From positions 186,001 through 250,000 of the forward strand of contig NZ_RSFE01000003.1 of NCBI RefSeq assembly GCF_004025325.1: a DNA stretch of 64,000 nt, given 5' to 3'. The notes beneath the pieces were generated by a model. That model did no database searches, was not told the origin of the DNA, and saw nothing but the letters and a program-made list of their open reading frames with translations. This document shows positions 27,991 to 40,006 of the stretch, one piece after another. Numbering within the stretch: position 1 is the stretch's first letter; the number at the start of each line of letters is the position of its first letter. The DNA comes from Pseudidiomarina gelatinasegens. Lineage in GTDB: Bacteria; Pseudomonadota; Gammaproteobacteria; Enterobacterales; Alteromonadaceae. The translations under genes were made by a program, and so were the position numbers.

Positions 27991-28947
27991 TTAACAGTAA
28001 CCAAATGACATCAACTTTTGGTAACGTTGTTCAAGGCGAGCTGCACTATCTAAATTAACCAGTGCGTCCAAATCTGCAATCAATTGCTTCTTCAAACGTC
28101 GCGCCATTTCTTCGTGATCACGGTGCGCGCCGCCAATTGGCTCTGCAATGATTGAATCGATTAAACCCAATTCTTTCGAACGCTGCGCGGTAACACCCAT
28201 AGCTTCGGCTGCTAACGGTGCTTTTTCTGCACTCTTCCAGAGAATTGACGCACAGCCTTCTGGTGAAATCACCGAGTAGGTTGAGTACTGCAGCATGTTG
28301 ACGCGGTCGCCAACGCCAATCGCCAACGCACCACCGGAACCGCCTTCACCAATTACCGTACAAATGATTGGCGTATTTAAGCGCGACATAACCTTTAAGT
28401 TACGGGCGATAGCTTCAGACTGACCGCGCTCTTCAGCACCGATACCCGGGTATGCCCCTGGCGTATCAATAAAGGTAATAATTGGCATTTTAAAGCGTTC
28501 TGCCATTTCCATTAGACGCATCGCTTTGCGATAACCCTCAGGTTTCGGCATACCAAAATTACGGCGAATTTTTTCTTTGGTTTCACGACCTTTCTGATGC
28601 CCGATAACCATTACTGGAGTGCCATCAAGGCGTGCTGTACCCGCTACGATAGCTTCATCGTTGGCAAAGGTTCTGTCCCCAGCTAGCTCATCAAAATCAT
28701 CAAAGATGTGCTTAATGTAGTCAAGCGTGTACGGACGTAACGGATGACGTGCCAATTGCGCAACTTGCCATGCACCCAAATCACCGAAGATTTTTTCGAC
28801 GAGTTGTTCACGTTTTTCTTGCAGCTTTGTAATTTCCTCTTCGAGTGAAATATCAAAGTTGCCTTTTGCGCCAACTGCTTTTAATTCTTCGATTTGCGCC
28901 TGCAGTTCTGCGATAGGCTGCTCAAAATCTAAAAATTTAAGACTCAT
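27991..28947 (-). CDS. accA: Acetyl-CoA carboxylase carboxyltransferase subunit alpha
   Basis: Alpha subunit (about 318 residues) of the carboxyltransferase that, with AccD, moves the carboxyl group from carboxybiotin to acetyl-CoA in the first step of fatty acid synthesis. The N-terminus [18 protein letters not shown] is a family hallmark. The crotonase-like core shows [51 protein letters not shown] and [16 protein letters not shown]. An ATG at 28959 is also in frame, but GGGAG lies six bases before the ATG at 28947 and [11 protein letters not shown] is the standard start. It begins 18 bases after the dnaE stop. Confidence 0.97.
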   Translation of the reverse strand: MSLKFLDFEQPIAELQAQIEELKAVGAKGNFDISLEEEITKLQEKREQLVEKIFGDLGAWQVAQLARHPLRPYTLDYIKHIFDDFDELAGDRTFANDEAIVAGTARLDGTPVMVIGHQKGRETKEKIRRNFGMPKPEGYRKAMRLMEMAERFKMPIITFIDTPGAYPGIGAEERGQSEAIARNLKVMSRLNTPIICTVIGEGGSGGALAIGVGDRVNMLQYSTYSVISPEGCASILWKSAEKAPLAAEAMGVTAQRSKELGLIDSIIAEPIGGAHRDHEEMARRLKKQLIADLDALVNLDSAARLEQRYQKLMSFGYC

Positions 28948-28965
28948 TATGGCTCCCATTTGCCA

Positions 28966-31900
28966 CTAAAATTCGAGTTCAACCGCTTTATTTCCAAAGC
29001 GCTGTTGCAACTCATACAACAATTCATCGGTTGGGGTCACATACCATTCTGTGGCCGCCACATATTCTGCCGTTAAATCAGGACGCACATAACGGATGTG
29101 CAGCGGGCATGAGCCCTGCTTGAATGGTTCTAACAACTGCGTAAGTTGCGTTAAACCATGCCCTTCTAATTGCTCTTGTCGAAGTGTGAGGCGAAGCGTT
29201 TTTGCGTATTGCTCACGCATTCCGACAATGGTCATCACCTCACGTGCCGTCATTGTATTGGCAGAGGAGTAATCATCAAAGCTGACCTCTCCTTTTACCA
29301 CTAAAATCTGGTCTTTTTCGAGCATGTGCTGAAAATTTTCATAATCTTTAGCAAAGAATCGCACGTCAAACCGCGCTGTTTTATCATGCAAGGTCACAAT
29401 TGCCCAGCGTTGATTTTGTCGGTTTAGCATGGTGCGAACGTCAACAACCAGGCCTGCTACCGTTGTTGTCTGATCCCGTCCCGTTGGTCGCACATTGGCT
29501 AACACCGCCGGCACATAGTTTTTTAATTCAGCACGATAACGGTTTACCGGATGACCCGTTAAGTATAGCCCAAGCGTTTCACGTTCGCCTTCTAACCACA
29601 TTCCTTCGGGCCAAGGGGCAACCTGAACAAACTCATGTTCAATTTGAACATCATCGGAAGCCGTCGTCAGTACGCCGAACAAGTCACTCTGTCCTATCGC
29701 TTCAGCACGTGCATGTTGCTCGGCCTGGCGCATGGCTTTTTCTAGCGTAGCCATAATGGTAGCCCGATGTGGGCCCAACGAGTCCATCGCGCCAGCTTTT
29801 ATCAGCTTTTCCAAGACACGCCGGTTGAGCTTCTTCAGATCAACACGGCAACAGAAATCAAATAAATCGGTAAACGGACCTTCTTCACGTGCGGCCAATA
29901 TTGCTTCTATCGGGCCTTCACCAACGCCTTTTATCGCACCAATTCCATACACAATGGACTGTTCTGCATCAACGGTAAACTTATACTGGCCCCTATTCAC
30001 GTCAGGAGGCAGTAATTTGATACCCATATTTTCGCATTCATCAACTAAGGTGACGATTTTATCCGTGTTATCCATATCTGCGGACATAACCGCTGCCATA
30101 AACTCAGCGGGATAATGGGTTTTCATCCACAGGGTTTGATACGAAACTAACGCGTAAGCCGCGGAGTGCGATTTGTTAAAACCGTAACCGGCAAACTTTT
30201 CGACCAAGTCGAATATCTTGATCGCTAACTCACCGTCAATGCCATTTTTACGCGCACCCTCTTCAAAAACAGCACGCTGTTTAGCCATTTCCTCGGGTTT
30301 CTTTTTACCCATTGCTCGGCGCAACAAGTCAGCGCCGCCCAGTGAATAACCAGCGAGTACCTGTGCAATCTGCATGACCTGTTCTTGGTATAAAATTACG
30401 CCGTAGGTTGGCTCCAGAATAGGCTTCAGTAATTCGTGCTGATAGTCTTTATCAGGATACGAAATCGCTTCACGTCCGTGCTTACGGTCAATGAAGTTAT
30501 CAACCATGCCCGATTGCAATGGCCCCGGACGAAACAGTGCTACCAATGCGATAATGTCTTCAAAGCTATCAGGCAACAGCTTTTTAATCAGTTGCTTCAT
30601 ACCAGCAGATTCAAGCTGGAATACCGCAGTGGTTGCGCCCTTTTTAAGTAGGGAAAAACAGCGTGGATCATCCAAAGGGATGTGATTAATGTCGATGGGC
30701 TCTTGACCATCACGCTGACGATTAGCATTAACCATGTCTAAGGCCCACTGAATAATCGTCAGTGTGCGTAGCCCCAAAAAGTCAAATTTCACTAAGCCAG
30801 CAGCTTCAACATCATTCTTATCGAATTGCGTAACCGGTTGCTTGCCCTCATCATCACAATAAAGAGGGGAAAAATCAGTGATGCGTTCCGGTGCGATAAC
30901 AACACCACCCGCATGTTTACCGGCATTACGCGTAACCCCTTCGAGAATACGCGCCATGTCGATGATTTCGCGCACGTCGTCATCTTGTTCGTACATTTCG
31001 ACGATGCGAGGCTCTATCTCAAAGGCTTTTTCAAGTGTCATACCCGGATCTCCGGGGACCAACTTGGTTATTTTATCAACAAAACCGTAGGGGTGGCCCA
31101 ATACGCGACCAACATCACGAATTGAGGCTTTTGCCGCCATAGTACCGAACGTGATGATCTGGGACACCGCTTCACGGCCATAGAGGTCGGCAACATGGTC
31201 AATAACTTCATCACGGCGATCCATACAGAAATCGATATCGAAGTCGGGCATCGATACCCGCTCAGGGTTCAAGAACCGTTCGAAAAGCAAATCAAGTTCT
31301 AATGGGTCAAGATCGGTAATTTTAAGCGCGTAGGCAACCAATGAACCTGCACCGGAACCACGCCCCGGGCCTACTGGAATATTGTTATCTTTTGACCACT
31401 GAATAAATTCCATTACGATCAAGAAATAACCAGGAAAACCCATTTGGTTAATAACATCGAGTTCAATCTTGAGGCGTTCATCGTAGGGAGCACGATTCTG
31501 CTGGCGTTGTTCCGGGTCAGGGAATAAAACCTGTAAGCGTTGTTCCAAACCTTCAATAGACTTTTTAACCAGAAAGTCTTCGGTGGTCATACCGCCAGTT
31601 GGGAATTCAGGCAATACGTGTTTATCGAGTGTGACCGTGACATTGCATCGCTTCGCAATTTCCACAGTATTTGCTAATGCTTCTGGAATGTCGCTAAACA
31701 ACTCAAGCATTTCGTCTGCGCTTTTTAAGTATTGCTCAGGGCTGTATTTCTTCGGGCGACGCTTGTCGTCCAGTGTGTAGCCGTCAGATACCGCAACACG
31801 CACCTCATGCGCATTAAAGTCTTCAGCGCGCAAAAACATTACTTCATTGGTCGCAACAACAGGCACGTCACTTTCCGCTGCTAACGCAACCGCCGCATGC

Positions 31901-32469
31901 AAGTATTCATCTTCACCGGGGCGACCCGTTCGCAGTAATTCAAGATAGAAACGATCGGCAAAATGTTGTTGATAAAAAGCTAACAGTTCGCGCGCTTCGT
32001 CCGCACGATTTTGCAGCAACTTACGGCCAATGTCGCCCTCGCGGCCACCTGACAGAAGCAACAAACCACGCTGATGATCAACAAGCCATTCTTTATTTAT
32101 ACAAGGCTTGCCACTACGATGACCCGCTAAATAGCCGCGGCTAATCAATTGCGTCAGTTGCTGATAGCCTTCATTGTTCATTGCTAAAGCCGTTAACCGA
32201 AAAGGCTCATCTTGTGAGTCTGCTGTCCAGCCTTCTGGCAGCAGCCAGAGATCGCAGCCTACAATTGGCTTTAATCCCTGGTCATGGGTCGTCCGATAAA
32301 AACGAACTAAGCCACACATATTCATTTGATCAGTTAACGCTAACGCAGGCATGCCCTTCGCTGCTGTGGCTTCACAAATAGGCTTAACCTTTGCGAGACC
32401 ATCCATCATCGAAAAGTCACTGTGGACACGTAGGTGAATAAATTGGGGCTGTTTGCTCACTTCGCTCAT
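28966..32469 (-). CDS. dnaE: DNA polymerase III subunit alpha
   Basis: Catalytic subunit of the replicative polymerase, 1167 residues, close to the 1160 of E. coli. The N-terminal PHP domain opens with [15 protein letters not shown]. The palm carries the catalytic aspartates in [15 protein letters not shown], with [16 protein letters not shown] just before it. The finger and helix-hairpin-helix region includes [27 protein letters not shown]. An OB domain follows near residue 1000 and a tau-binding tail ends the protein. It works with epsilon, encoded by dnaQ in this window. The upstream 173 bases are shared with the divergent lipid-transport operon. Confidence 0.97.
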   Translation of the reverse strand: MSEVSKQPQFIHLRVHSDFSMMDGLAKVKPICEATAAKGMPALALTDQMNMCGLVRFYRTTHDQGLKPIVGCDLWLLPEGWTADSQDEPFRLTALAMNNEGYQQLTQLISRGYLAGHRSGKPCINKEWLVDHQRGLLLLSGGREGDIGRKLLQNRADEARELLAFYQQHFADRFYLELLRTGRPGEDEYLHAAVALAAESDVPVVATNEVMFLRAEDFNAHEVRVAVSDGYTLDDKRRPKKYSPEQYLKSADEMLELFSDIPEALANTVEIAKRCNVTVTLDKHVLPEFPTGGMTTEDFLVKKSIEGLEQRLQVLFPDPEQRQQNRAPYDERLKIELDVINQMGFPGYFLIVMEFIQWSKDNNIPVGPGRGSGAGSLVAYALKITDLDPLELDLLFERFLNPERVSMPDFDIDFCMDRRDEVIDHVADLYGREAVSQIITFGTMAAKASIRDVGRVLGHPYGFVDKITKLVPGDPGMTLEKAFEIEPRIVEMYEQDDDVREIIDMARILEGVTRNAGKHAGGVVIAPERITDFSPLYCDDEGKQPVTQFDKNDVEAAGLVKFDFLGLRTLTIIQWALDMVNANRQRDGQEPIDINHIPLDDPRCFSLLKKGATTAVFQLESAGMKQLIKKLLPDSFEDIIALVALFRPGPLQSGMVDNFIDRKHGREAISYPDKDYQHELLKPILEPTYGVILYQEQVMQIAQVLAGYSLGGADLLRRAMGKKKPEEMAKQRAVFEEGARKNGIDGELAIKIFDLVEKFAGYGFNKSHSAAYALVSYQTLWMKTHYPAEFMAAVMSADMDNTDKIVTLVDECENMGIKLLPPDVNRGQYKFTVDAEQSIVYGIGAIKGVGEGPIEAILAAREEGPFTDLFDFCCRVDLKKLNRRVLEKLIKAGAMDSLGPHRATIMATLEKAMRQAEQHARAEAIGQSDLFGVLTTASDDVQIEHEFVQVAPWPEGMWLEGERETLGLYLTGHPVNRYRAELKNYVPAVLANVRPTGRDQTTTVAGLVVDVRTMLNRQNQRWAIVTLHDKTARFDVRFFAKDYENFQHMLEKDQILVVKGEVSFDDYSSANTMTAREVMTIVGMREQYAKTLRLTLRQEQLEGHGLTQLTQLLEPFKQGSCPLHIRYVRPDLTAEYVAATEWYVTPTDELLYELQQRFGNKAVELEF

Positions 32470-32580
32470 GCGTTATTTCATACACTCATAAATAATTATC
32501 TGGTTATTGTGCCGCATGCATCACGCTATGTCATGTAGTGATTGTGACCTTTTGAATTGGCTGTAAAATTTGCGTGAAAA

Positions 32581-32609
32581 CTGACTAAATGTTCAATAGT
32601 TGTTATAGT
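32581..32609 (+). promoter_or_regulatory. Candidate sigma-70 promoter of the lipid ABC transport operon
   Basis: A CTGACT hexamer (32581-32586), a 17-base spacer and TATAGT (32604-32609) lie 34 bases before the ATG of the MlaE-like gene. The match to TTGACA and TATAAT is 4/6 and 5/6 with ideal spacing. No transcription data support it. Confidence 0.5.
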
Positions 32610-32642
32610 ATTTTTCTAAGCTAGCCACTACGTTGGGGTTTT

Positions 32643-33764
32643 ATGTCACGCGCAGGGTTTATTCACTACGATAATACCGAAAAGCTACTGCAAGTAGGTG
32701 GTGAGTGGACACTTGAGCACTACATCGCGCTTAACCGCGCAATTCAACAACTACCACCCGCTCCTGAAACCACAAGGCTAGATTGTTCCAACTTAGGCAA
32801 AGTTGACTTCAATACAGCCAGCTTATTAGCCGATTACCTTGGCAGTCCACAGCTTGATAAACTGCTGCCGCATGCGCAAGGACTCACAACTGACCAGCGG
32901 GATATTTTTGCCAGCGCGGTGCAAGCCACCCAAACAACCGAGCTTTATACCGCAAAACCATCCTTCTCCGCGGTCGGTTTGATCGCCCAGCTTGGTCAAA
33001 ACGTTAGCAACCAAGTTCATCAACTGGTGCTACTCCTTAACTTTATTGGTGATCTGGTACTCACGTGTGTAGCAGTTCTAGTTCGTCCCTCCCGATGGCG
33101 CGTCACGGCATGGTTTTACCACATGCAACAGGCTGGCTTAGCAGCCATTCCTATTGTCAGTTTAATGGCCTTTTTAGTTGGCGCCGTGGTTGCTTTTTTA
33201 GGGGCAACGGTACTGACGGAGTTCGGCGCCACTGTTTACGCCGTCGACCTCGTTGCCTTCGGTTTTATGCGTGAACTGGGAGTATTACTTGCCGCTATCT
33301 TGCTGGCAGGCCGAACGGCGAGCTCTTTTACTGCTCAGATTGGCGCTATGAAAGTAAATGAAGAGCTTGATGCCATGCGCGTGGAACAGTTGGACCCTAT
33401 TGAGCTACTTGTTGTACCGCGTCTATTGGCACTTCTGGTTATGTTGCCACTGTTAGGTTTTGTTTCTATTTTGGCCGGCCTAGCCGGTGGTGCTGCTGTT
33501 GCTGTCGGCAGTCTGGATATTTCGTGGAACCAATACCTGTCCATTCTTAATGAGGTGCCGGTACGTCACTTTTGGGTAGGTATGAGCAAAGCACCGTTTT
33601 TTGCCGTCGTAATTGCAACTATTGGCTGCTTAGAGGGGTTTAAAGTTGCCAATAGTGCGCGCTCTATCGGTCAGCACACAACCTCAAGCGTGGTACAGGC
33701 ACTGTTTGCTGTAATCCTGCTCGATGCCATCGCGGCATTATTTTTCATGGAGATGAATTGGTGA
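32643..33764 (+). CDS. MlaE/YrbE-type lipid ABC transporter permease with N-terminal STAS-like domain
   Basis: A 373-residue permease. Residues 1-100 look like a STAS/MlaB-type domain (LQVGGEWTLEHY and TTRLDCSNLGKVDFNTASLLADYL). The MlaE permease domain (about 130-373) has five or six helices and family motifs GAVVAFLGATVLTEFGA, FGFMRELGVLLAAILLAGRTASSFTAQIGAM and MRVEQLDPIELLVVPR. It would move phospholipid or another hydrophobic substrate between inner membrane and periplasm with the next three gene products. In the E. coli Mla system the STAS protein MlaB is separate; here it appears fused to the permease. The stop overlaps the ATPase start by four bases. Confidence 0.93.
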   Translation: MSRAGFIHYDNTEKLLQVGGEWTLEHYIALNRAIQQLPPAPETTRLDCSNLGKVDFNTASLLADYLGSPQLDKLLPHAQGLTTDQRDIFASAVQATQTTELYTAKPSFSAVGLIAQLGQNVSNQVHQLVLLLNFIGDLVLTCVAVLVRPSRWRVTAWFYHMQQAGLAAIPIVSLMAFLVGAVVAFLGATVLTEFGATVYAVDLVAFGFMRELGVLLAAILLAGRTASSFTAQIGAMKVNEELDAMRVEQLDPIELLVVPRLLALLVMLPLLGFVSILAGLAGGAAVAVGSLDISWNQYLSILNEVPVRHFWVGMSKAPFFAVVIATIGCLEGFKVANSARSIGQHTTSSVVQALFAVILLDAIAALFFMEMNW

Positions 33765-34501
33765 TTCAGCCAGCCGAAACAATTTTATCCATGCGCCAAA
33801 TCAGTAACCGATTTGGCAATCAGATGGTGCATCAAAACCTTAACCTTGATGTTTACCGCGGTGAAATAATTGGTCTGGTGGGTGGCTCGGGTGCGGGCAA
33901 GTCAGTATTGCTGCGAACCGCTATTGGCCTAAATAAACCCGATACCGGTGAAATTATACTTAATGCATCACCAATTGGGGTATTGTTTCAACATGGCGCC
34001 TTGTTTTCTTCAATGACCGTTGCAGAAAATGTCGCCCTACCTTTGATAGAGCACACGCGTTTGAGCCGAGCACAAGCACTGCATCTGGCACAAATTAAAT
34101 TGGCCTTGGTTGGGCTCAATCAGCAAGCTGGCGAACAATACCCCGCCGAATTATCCGGCGGCATGGTAAAGCGCGCGGCATTAGCACGTGCTTTGATTCG
34201 CGAACCTGACATAGTGTTTTTAGATGAGCCGACCGCCGGGCTTGACCCGCTCAATGCCGCTGCATTTGATCGGTTGATTAAAACGCTATCAAAAGCGCTT
34301 GGCTTAACGGTTGTTCTGGTGACGCATGATCTCGACACACTTTATGCAATTTGTGACCGTATTGCAGTGCTTGCTGATAAACGTATCGTGGCTGTTGATA
34401 CCGTTGCAAAGGTGGTAGCGAACCCTGATTCATGGATTCAGTCCTATTTCCATGGCCCACGTGGACGCGCTGCGGCGCACGCCGCTCGCAAGGAGGTTTA
34501 A
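33761..34501 (+). CDS. MlaF-type lipid ABC transporter ATP-binding protein
   Basis: A roughly 246-residue ABC ATPase. Walker A is GGSGAGKSVLLR, the Q-loop region is GVLFQHGALFSSMTVAENVALPL (MlaF-like), the ABC signature is LSGGMVKRAALARAL, Walker B is IVFLDEPTAGLDPL and the switch His is in VTHDLDTLYAI. The signature and the GALFSSMTV stretch place it in the Mla/Ttg2A group. The GTG at 33761 overlaps the permease stop (GTGA) and has GGAG at suitable distance. A TTG one codon upstream is less likely. It is the second gene of the four-gene operon. Confidence 0.94.
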   Translation: MIQPAETILSMRQISNRFGNQMVHQNLNLDVYRGEIIGLVGGSGAGKSVLLRTAIGLNKPDTGEIILNASPIGVLFQHGALFSSMTVAENVALPLIEHTRLSRAQALHLAQIKLALVGLNQQAGEQYPAELSGGMVKRAALARALIREPDIVFLDEPTAGLDPLNAAAFDRLIKTLSKALGLTVVLVTHDLDTLYAICDRIAVLADKRIVAVDTVAKVVANPDSWIQSYFHGPRGRAAAHAARKEV

Positions 34502-34504
34502 CCG

Positions 34505-35392
34505 ATGGAAACTAAAGCACACCATATTATTGTTGGGGTGTTAACACTCACCCTGCTGCTAGGGGCACTTGCATTTGTGCTCTGGCTCACTAAGGCTGAC
34601 TCAGAGCGCGCGTACAAGCAATACGACGTACTTTTCAAGGAACCTGTTTCAGGGTTAACCATTGCCAGCCCAGTGCAATTCAACGGGATTAATGTTGGTG
34701 AAGTTACCCGCCTAAGCTTAGATAAAGACGATGCGCGGGTGGTGCGTGCCCGTATTCAAATTAATGCAGCAACGCCTGTAACTCAGGCGACTGTAGCGAG
34801 TTTATCGCTGTTAAATATTACCGGCGCCAGTGGCATTGCTTTAGAACAAAGTGTCGCACAAAGCCCACCAATTAATAACGGTGAAGGTATACCAGAAATC
34901 ATTGCAGAGCCTTCGCAATTGACACAACTTCGGCTTAGCACCGAGGAGCTCTTTGTTAACGTAAGCCAAATGATCAGCAACGCAAATCGATTGTTTTCAG
35001 ACACTAATATGCAATCTATCGAGTCTATCCTTACCAATGTCGATACCTTTAGTACCGAACTGGCACAGCAGTCCAGCAGTATCGCCAGCGTTCTTGACAA
35101 CCTGCAGGCCAGCACCAAACAATTAAACGATTCTTTGGTTTCACTTGAAGAAGAGGTTTCAAAACGCAGCGAACCCTTATTTGATAAGGCCGATCAGACT
35201 TTAAATAACCTGGCCAGTGCGAGTGCTGAACTCAATCAATTAATCAGCCAGAATCGCGGGAATATCGATGCCGGAATGGCGGGCATTGCCGAAGTGGGTC
35301 CAACTCTAATGGAGCTGCAACGCACCTTGCAGCATTTAAATGCCATCGCCGCCAAGTTTGAAGGCGAGCAAGTGCGGGAGTATCAACCATGA
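34505..35392 (+). CDS. MlaD/Mce domain periplasmic substrate-binding protein
   Basis: A 295-residue protein with one N-terminal transmembrane helix (about 8-30), an MCE domain (about 38-118, with VLFKEPVSGLTIASPVQFNGINVGEV) and a long helical, Ser/Gln/Asn-rich C-terminal region. MCE proteins form hexameric rings that carry lipids across the periplasm. The long tail, without extra MCE repeats, resembles the Mce-like protein class found with STAS-fused permeases rather than short E. coli MlaD. It sits 3 bases after the ATPase gene and overlaps the next gene by four bases. Confidence 0.92.
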   Translation: METKAHHIIVGVLTLTLLLGALAFVLWLTKADSERAYKQYDVLFKEPVSGLTIASPVQFNGINVGEVTRLSLDKDDARVVRARIQINAATPVTQATVASLSLLNITGASGIALEQSVAQSPPINNGEGIPEIIAEPSQLTQLRLSTEELFVNVSQMISNANRLFSDTNMQSIESILTNVDTFSTELAQQSSSIASVLDNLQASTKQLNDSLVSLEEEVSKRSEPLFDKADQTLNNLASASAELNQLISQNRGNIDAGMAGIAEVGPTLMELQRTLQHLNAIAAKFEGEQVREYQP

Positions 35393-35982
35393 ATAAAAGA
35401 CTTGGTTTCGCCATTACCGCAGTTATCTTACTTGCGCCGGGTTGCAGTATCTTACCTGAACCTAAGCCCATTGATTTTTATACGTTAAAGCCAGCACAAG
35501 TGAGTTATTTTGCTGCCGTTTCAAAGCGACAAATAAGCGTAGCAGAGCCTGAGCTAGCTGATATGTTGCAACTTGAGCGTATTTTACGCGTGGCTAATAA
35601 CGGTAGCATTGTGGCTTACTCCGAAGCTCGTTGGAGCGCGCCTATTGCATTAGTGTGGCAAAACTGGCTGCTTGATGCCTTATGGCGCGACGCACGCTTT
35701 GACGACATCAGTTCACGGCAACAAGGTTTAGATGCGCAATGGCAAGTAGCTGGTCGCCTGCAGGCGTTTCACATCATCGAATCAACGGCAGGCGCGTTCG
35801 CTACGGTGCGATTCGATGCACAACTTATTGATATAAAAAACCGCCGTTTAACCGCAAGCAAAACTTTTCAAGCTGAGGTGGCGTTAAATGATTCTTCTGC
35901 AGCCAGCGCTGTACAGGCTTTAGGGCACGCCAGCGAACAAGTCGGTGAGGATTTATTGAGTTGGCTCGCTGAGCCCCATTAA
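35389..35982 (+). CDS. ABC-type transport auxiliary lipoprotein (PqiC-like)
   Basis: A 197-residue lipoprotein with signal peptide and lipobox LAPGC (Cys near residue 19). The mature part matches the layout of the PqiC/YmbA-like auxiliary lipoproteins: IDFYTLKPAQ near the N-terminus, then RQISVAEPELADMLQLERILRV and AEARW-like SEARWSAPI. These proteins join MCE systems at the outer membrane. It is the last gene of the operon. No MlaC-like soluble carrier gene and no MlaA gene are adjacent. Confidence 0.87.
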   Translation: MNKRLGFAITAVILLAPGCSILPEPKPIDFYTLKPAQVSYFAAVSKRQISVAEPELADMLQLERILRVANNGSIVAYSEARWSAPIALVWQNWLLDALWRDARFDDISSRQQGLDAQWQVAGRLQAFHIIESTAGAFATVRFDAQLIDIKNRRLTASKTFQAEVALNDSSAASAVQALGHASEQVGEDLLSWLAEPH

Positions 35983-36006
35983 ATTGGGCTCAGCACGTTC
36001 TTTGAA

Positions 36007-36249
36007 TTATTCGAAACTGCCCACAAAGGCTTGTATGCCTTCTTGCTTTAGCGCGTCAAGTGCTTCATCTAGCGCTTCTTGATCGGTTTCAAATTTATCT
36101 TCCCACACCGTCGAGTTATTACCCTCGTCAACAATTTCAAGAACCCAACCACTGTCCTCAGTACGGTAGATATCAATTTCAACTTTATGTCCGTCATCCG
36201 TGTATTCGCGGCATAATGGGCTTTGAATATATTCTACTTGGTCAGTCAT
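36007..36249 (-). CDS. Small acidic conserved hypothetical protein
   Basis: An 80-residue acidic soluble protein with no signal or membrane segment. The N-terminal two thirds looks like a short beta-sheet (KVEIDIYRTEDSGWVLEIVDEGNNSTVW). The last third is a helix (DQEALDEALDALKQEGIQAF). An AGGAATAA-type ribosome site and codon use like its neighbours support real coding. I recall similar small proteins in other Alteromonadales but cannot name a family or function. It converges with the lipid-transport operon and lies downstream of icd, separated by the icd terminator. Confidence 0.75.
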   Translation of the reverse strand: MTDQVEYIQSPLCREYTDDGHKVEIDIYRTEDSGWVLEIVDEGNNSTVWEDKFETDQEALDEALDALKQEGIQAFVGSFE

Positions 36250-36344
36250 ATTTATTCCTCAAAAGGGTAAGTGCCAAATTAAGTACGGCAGTTTCGTTTA
36301 TTAGTCTAACACCTCACGATTACGCTTACCCATCGTTTAGCTAT

Positions 36345-36375
36345 AAAAAAACCGAGGCAAACAGCCTCGGTTTTT
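36345..36375 (-). terminator. Rho-independent terminator of icd
   Basis: ACCGAGGC (36351-36358) and GCCTCGGT (36364-36371) pair around AAACA. An A-run precedes the stem and a T-run follows it, so it can work in both directions. It lies about 20 bases past the icd stop codon on the minus strand. Confidence 0.9.
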
Positions 36376-36395
36376 CACATTCTACTTAAACAGAC

Positions 36396-38633
<2,238 letters not shown>

Positions 38634-38665
38634 TCATTAGTTCAGGACAGAAAAAAGTGGCCCGA

Positions 38666-38694
38666 ATTATAGCAGGATATGGCCTGAATCACTA
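38666..38694 (-). promoter_or_regulatory. Candidate sigma-70 promoter of icd
   Basis: On the minus strand a perfect TATAAT (plus-strand 38666-38671) lies 44 bases before the icd ATG. The hexamer 17 bases further upstream, TAGTGA, is a poor -35 match. The -10 is strong enough to list; the -35 assignment is uncertain. Confidence 0.5.
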
Positions 38695-38705
38695 GCGCTT
38701 GGTGG

Positions 38706-39911
38706 TTATTCGATCACAATGTTGTTAAGCAATTCATCAACTAAGAAGTGACACTGCTGATAAATATCAAACAAATCGCCATGCCCTTCCAGCGGTTTTT
38801 TCATCGCTAAATCATATTCAAATTGCTGCACTGCTTGCAGGTATTTCCCCAGCTCGCCTTCGTCATTCAATACTGCAGATCGAACCGATTCCGAAACATT
38901 TAAGTCAGCAAGAAATGTTTGTTTTTCAATACCTAAAAGAACCTCTGAGCCTGACAACAGGCCAACTAAGAAGGCAGGCCCTGGTAAGCGATTGAACGGG
39001 TCTTTTTTACGTGCTAATTCGCTACACATGTAAGCGCGGGTCAGTATTAACTTCGTTTTTTCCGGTGCCTGCCCTTTTACCGCTACAATTAACAACACCC
39101 ATTTGCGCAGCGGCTCAAGGCCTAATAACATAACCACTTCTTTTAACGACTCAATTTTGCGAGTCAGTCCGTAATAGGGGCTGTTAGCGATTCGCAATAG
39201 GTTAACCACCAACACGGGGTCGGTTTGCAGCGCAGCAACTATCTCATACAGCTCAGGGTCTTCTGCAAATAACTGGTTGATGACCAGCGTTAGTTGCGTT
39301 GCAGCCGCTGATGGTACGCGCCGACCTTCAACAGCTGTTGGTCGGGCAAGAAAGTAGCCTTGAAACAGGTCAAAGCCTAATTCCTGATATTGTTGCAGTG
39401 TTGTTTCATCTTCAATGCGTTCGGCAAGCCAAAGTACATCAAGATGTTGGAGTTCTTGATAGCGCTGCTTAGCCACATCAAATGGGGTTCTTTCAATATC
39501 AACTTTGATGATAGTGGCGAGATCGAGCAAGGGCTTCCAACCGTCTTGAAATTCAAAATCATCCAGTGCAAATCGAAACCCTTTCGCAACCCATCGCTTA
39601 ATTGCTGCAACAATTTCATCGTTTGGCTCAATCCGTTCAACCAATTCGACAATTACGTGTTCTGGCGCTAAAGGTAGAAATAGCCCAGATAGCAGAAATT
39701 CAGTTGAGACATTCACACACACCGGTAATTTGATGTGCTCAACGTACTCTAAGAGGCCTGTGCACAGGTTATAAAGTACTTCACTGGTTGCGACACTATC
39801 ACCGACTTCAAACGCCGTAATCCCCGTTTCATGACGATAAAGCAGCTCATGCGCATAGATATGGCCGTCGCAATCGTAAATAGGCTGTGAAGCAAACAAA
39901 ATCTCTGGCAT
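38706..39911 (-). CDS. EAL-HDOD signalling protein (YuxH-like)
   Basis: A 401-residue soluble protein joining an N-terminal EAL domain (about 1-190) to a HDOD domain (about 200-395). The EAL half has HELLYRHE in place of EALLR, VCVNVSTEFL, VELVERIE, ALDDFEFQ in place of DDFG, IIKVDIE and LFQGYFLARP. Several catalytic positions deviate, so it may bind cyclic-di-GMP or a partner rather than cleave it. The HDOD half shows PVLVVNLLRIANSPYYGLTRKIESLKEVVMLLG. Such proteins often act in motility or stress control. It lies between the icd promoter and a terminator-like palindrome after dcp. Confidence 0.9.
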   Translation of the reverse strand: MPEILFASQPIYDCDGHIYAHELLYRHETGITAFEVGDSVATSEVLYNLCTGLLEYVEHIKLPVCVNVSTEFLLSGLFLPLAPEHVIVELVERIEPNDEIVAAIKRWVAKGFRFALDDFEFQDGWKPLLDLATIIKVDIERTPFDVAKQRYQELQHLDVLWLAERIEDETTLQQYQELGFDLFQGYFLARPTAVEGRRVPSAAATQLTLVINQLFAEDPELYEIVAALQTDPVLVVNLLRIANSPYYGLTRKIESLKEVVMLLGLEPLRKWVLLIVAVKGQAPEKTKLILTRAYMCSELARKKDPFNRLPGPAFLVGLLSGSEVLLGIEKQTFLADLNVSESVRSAVLNDEGELGKYLQAVQQFEYDLAMKKPLEGHGDLFDIYQQCHFLVDELLNNIVIE

Positions 39912-39953
39912 CCCTGTACTCTCTTTCGCACAAATTTTACCAACCTGTATATC

Positions 39954-39989
39954 AAAAAAAGGGGGACAGAGCTAGCTCTGTCCCCCTTT
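39954..39989 (-). terminator. Palindromic terminator after dcp, REP-like core
   Basis: GGGGGACAGAGC (39961-39972) and GCTCTGTCCCCC (39975-39986) are perfect complements around a TA loop, flanked by an A-run on the left and TTT on the right. Read from dcp it is a stem followed by a run of Ts, a classic terminator about 18 bases past the stop codon. The same GGGGACAG core appears in the palindrome within tilS, which suggests a dispersed element. Confidence 0.85.
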
Positions 39990-40006
39990 AACACTGTAAT
40001 CACGTA

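Noticed and set aside
28673-28692. Another CTGTCCCC next to AGCTAGCTC, resembling the dcp palindrome
   Set aside because: It encodes the conserved DELAGDR stretch of AccA, has no second arm, and is explained by protein conservation.
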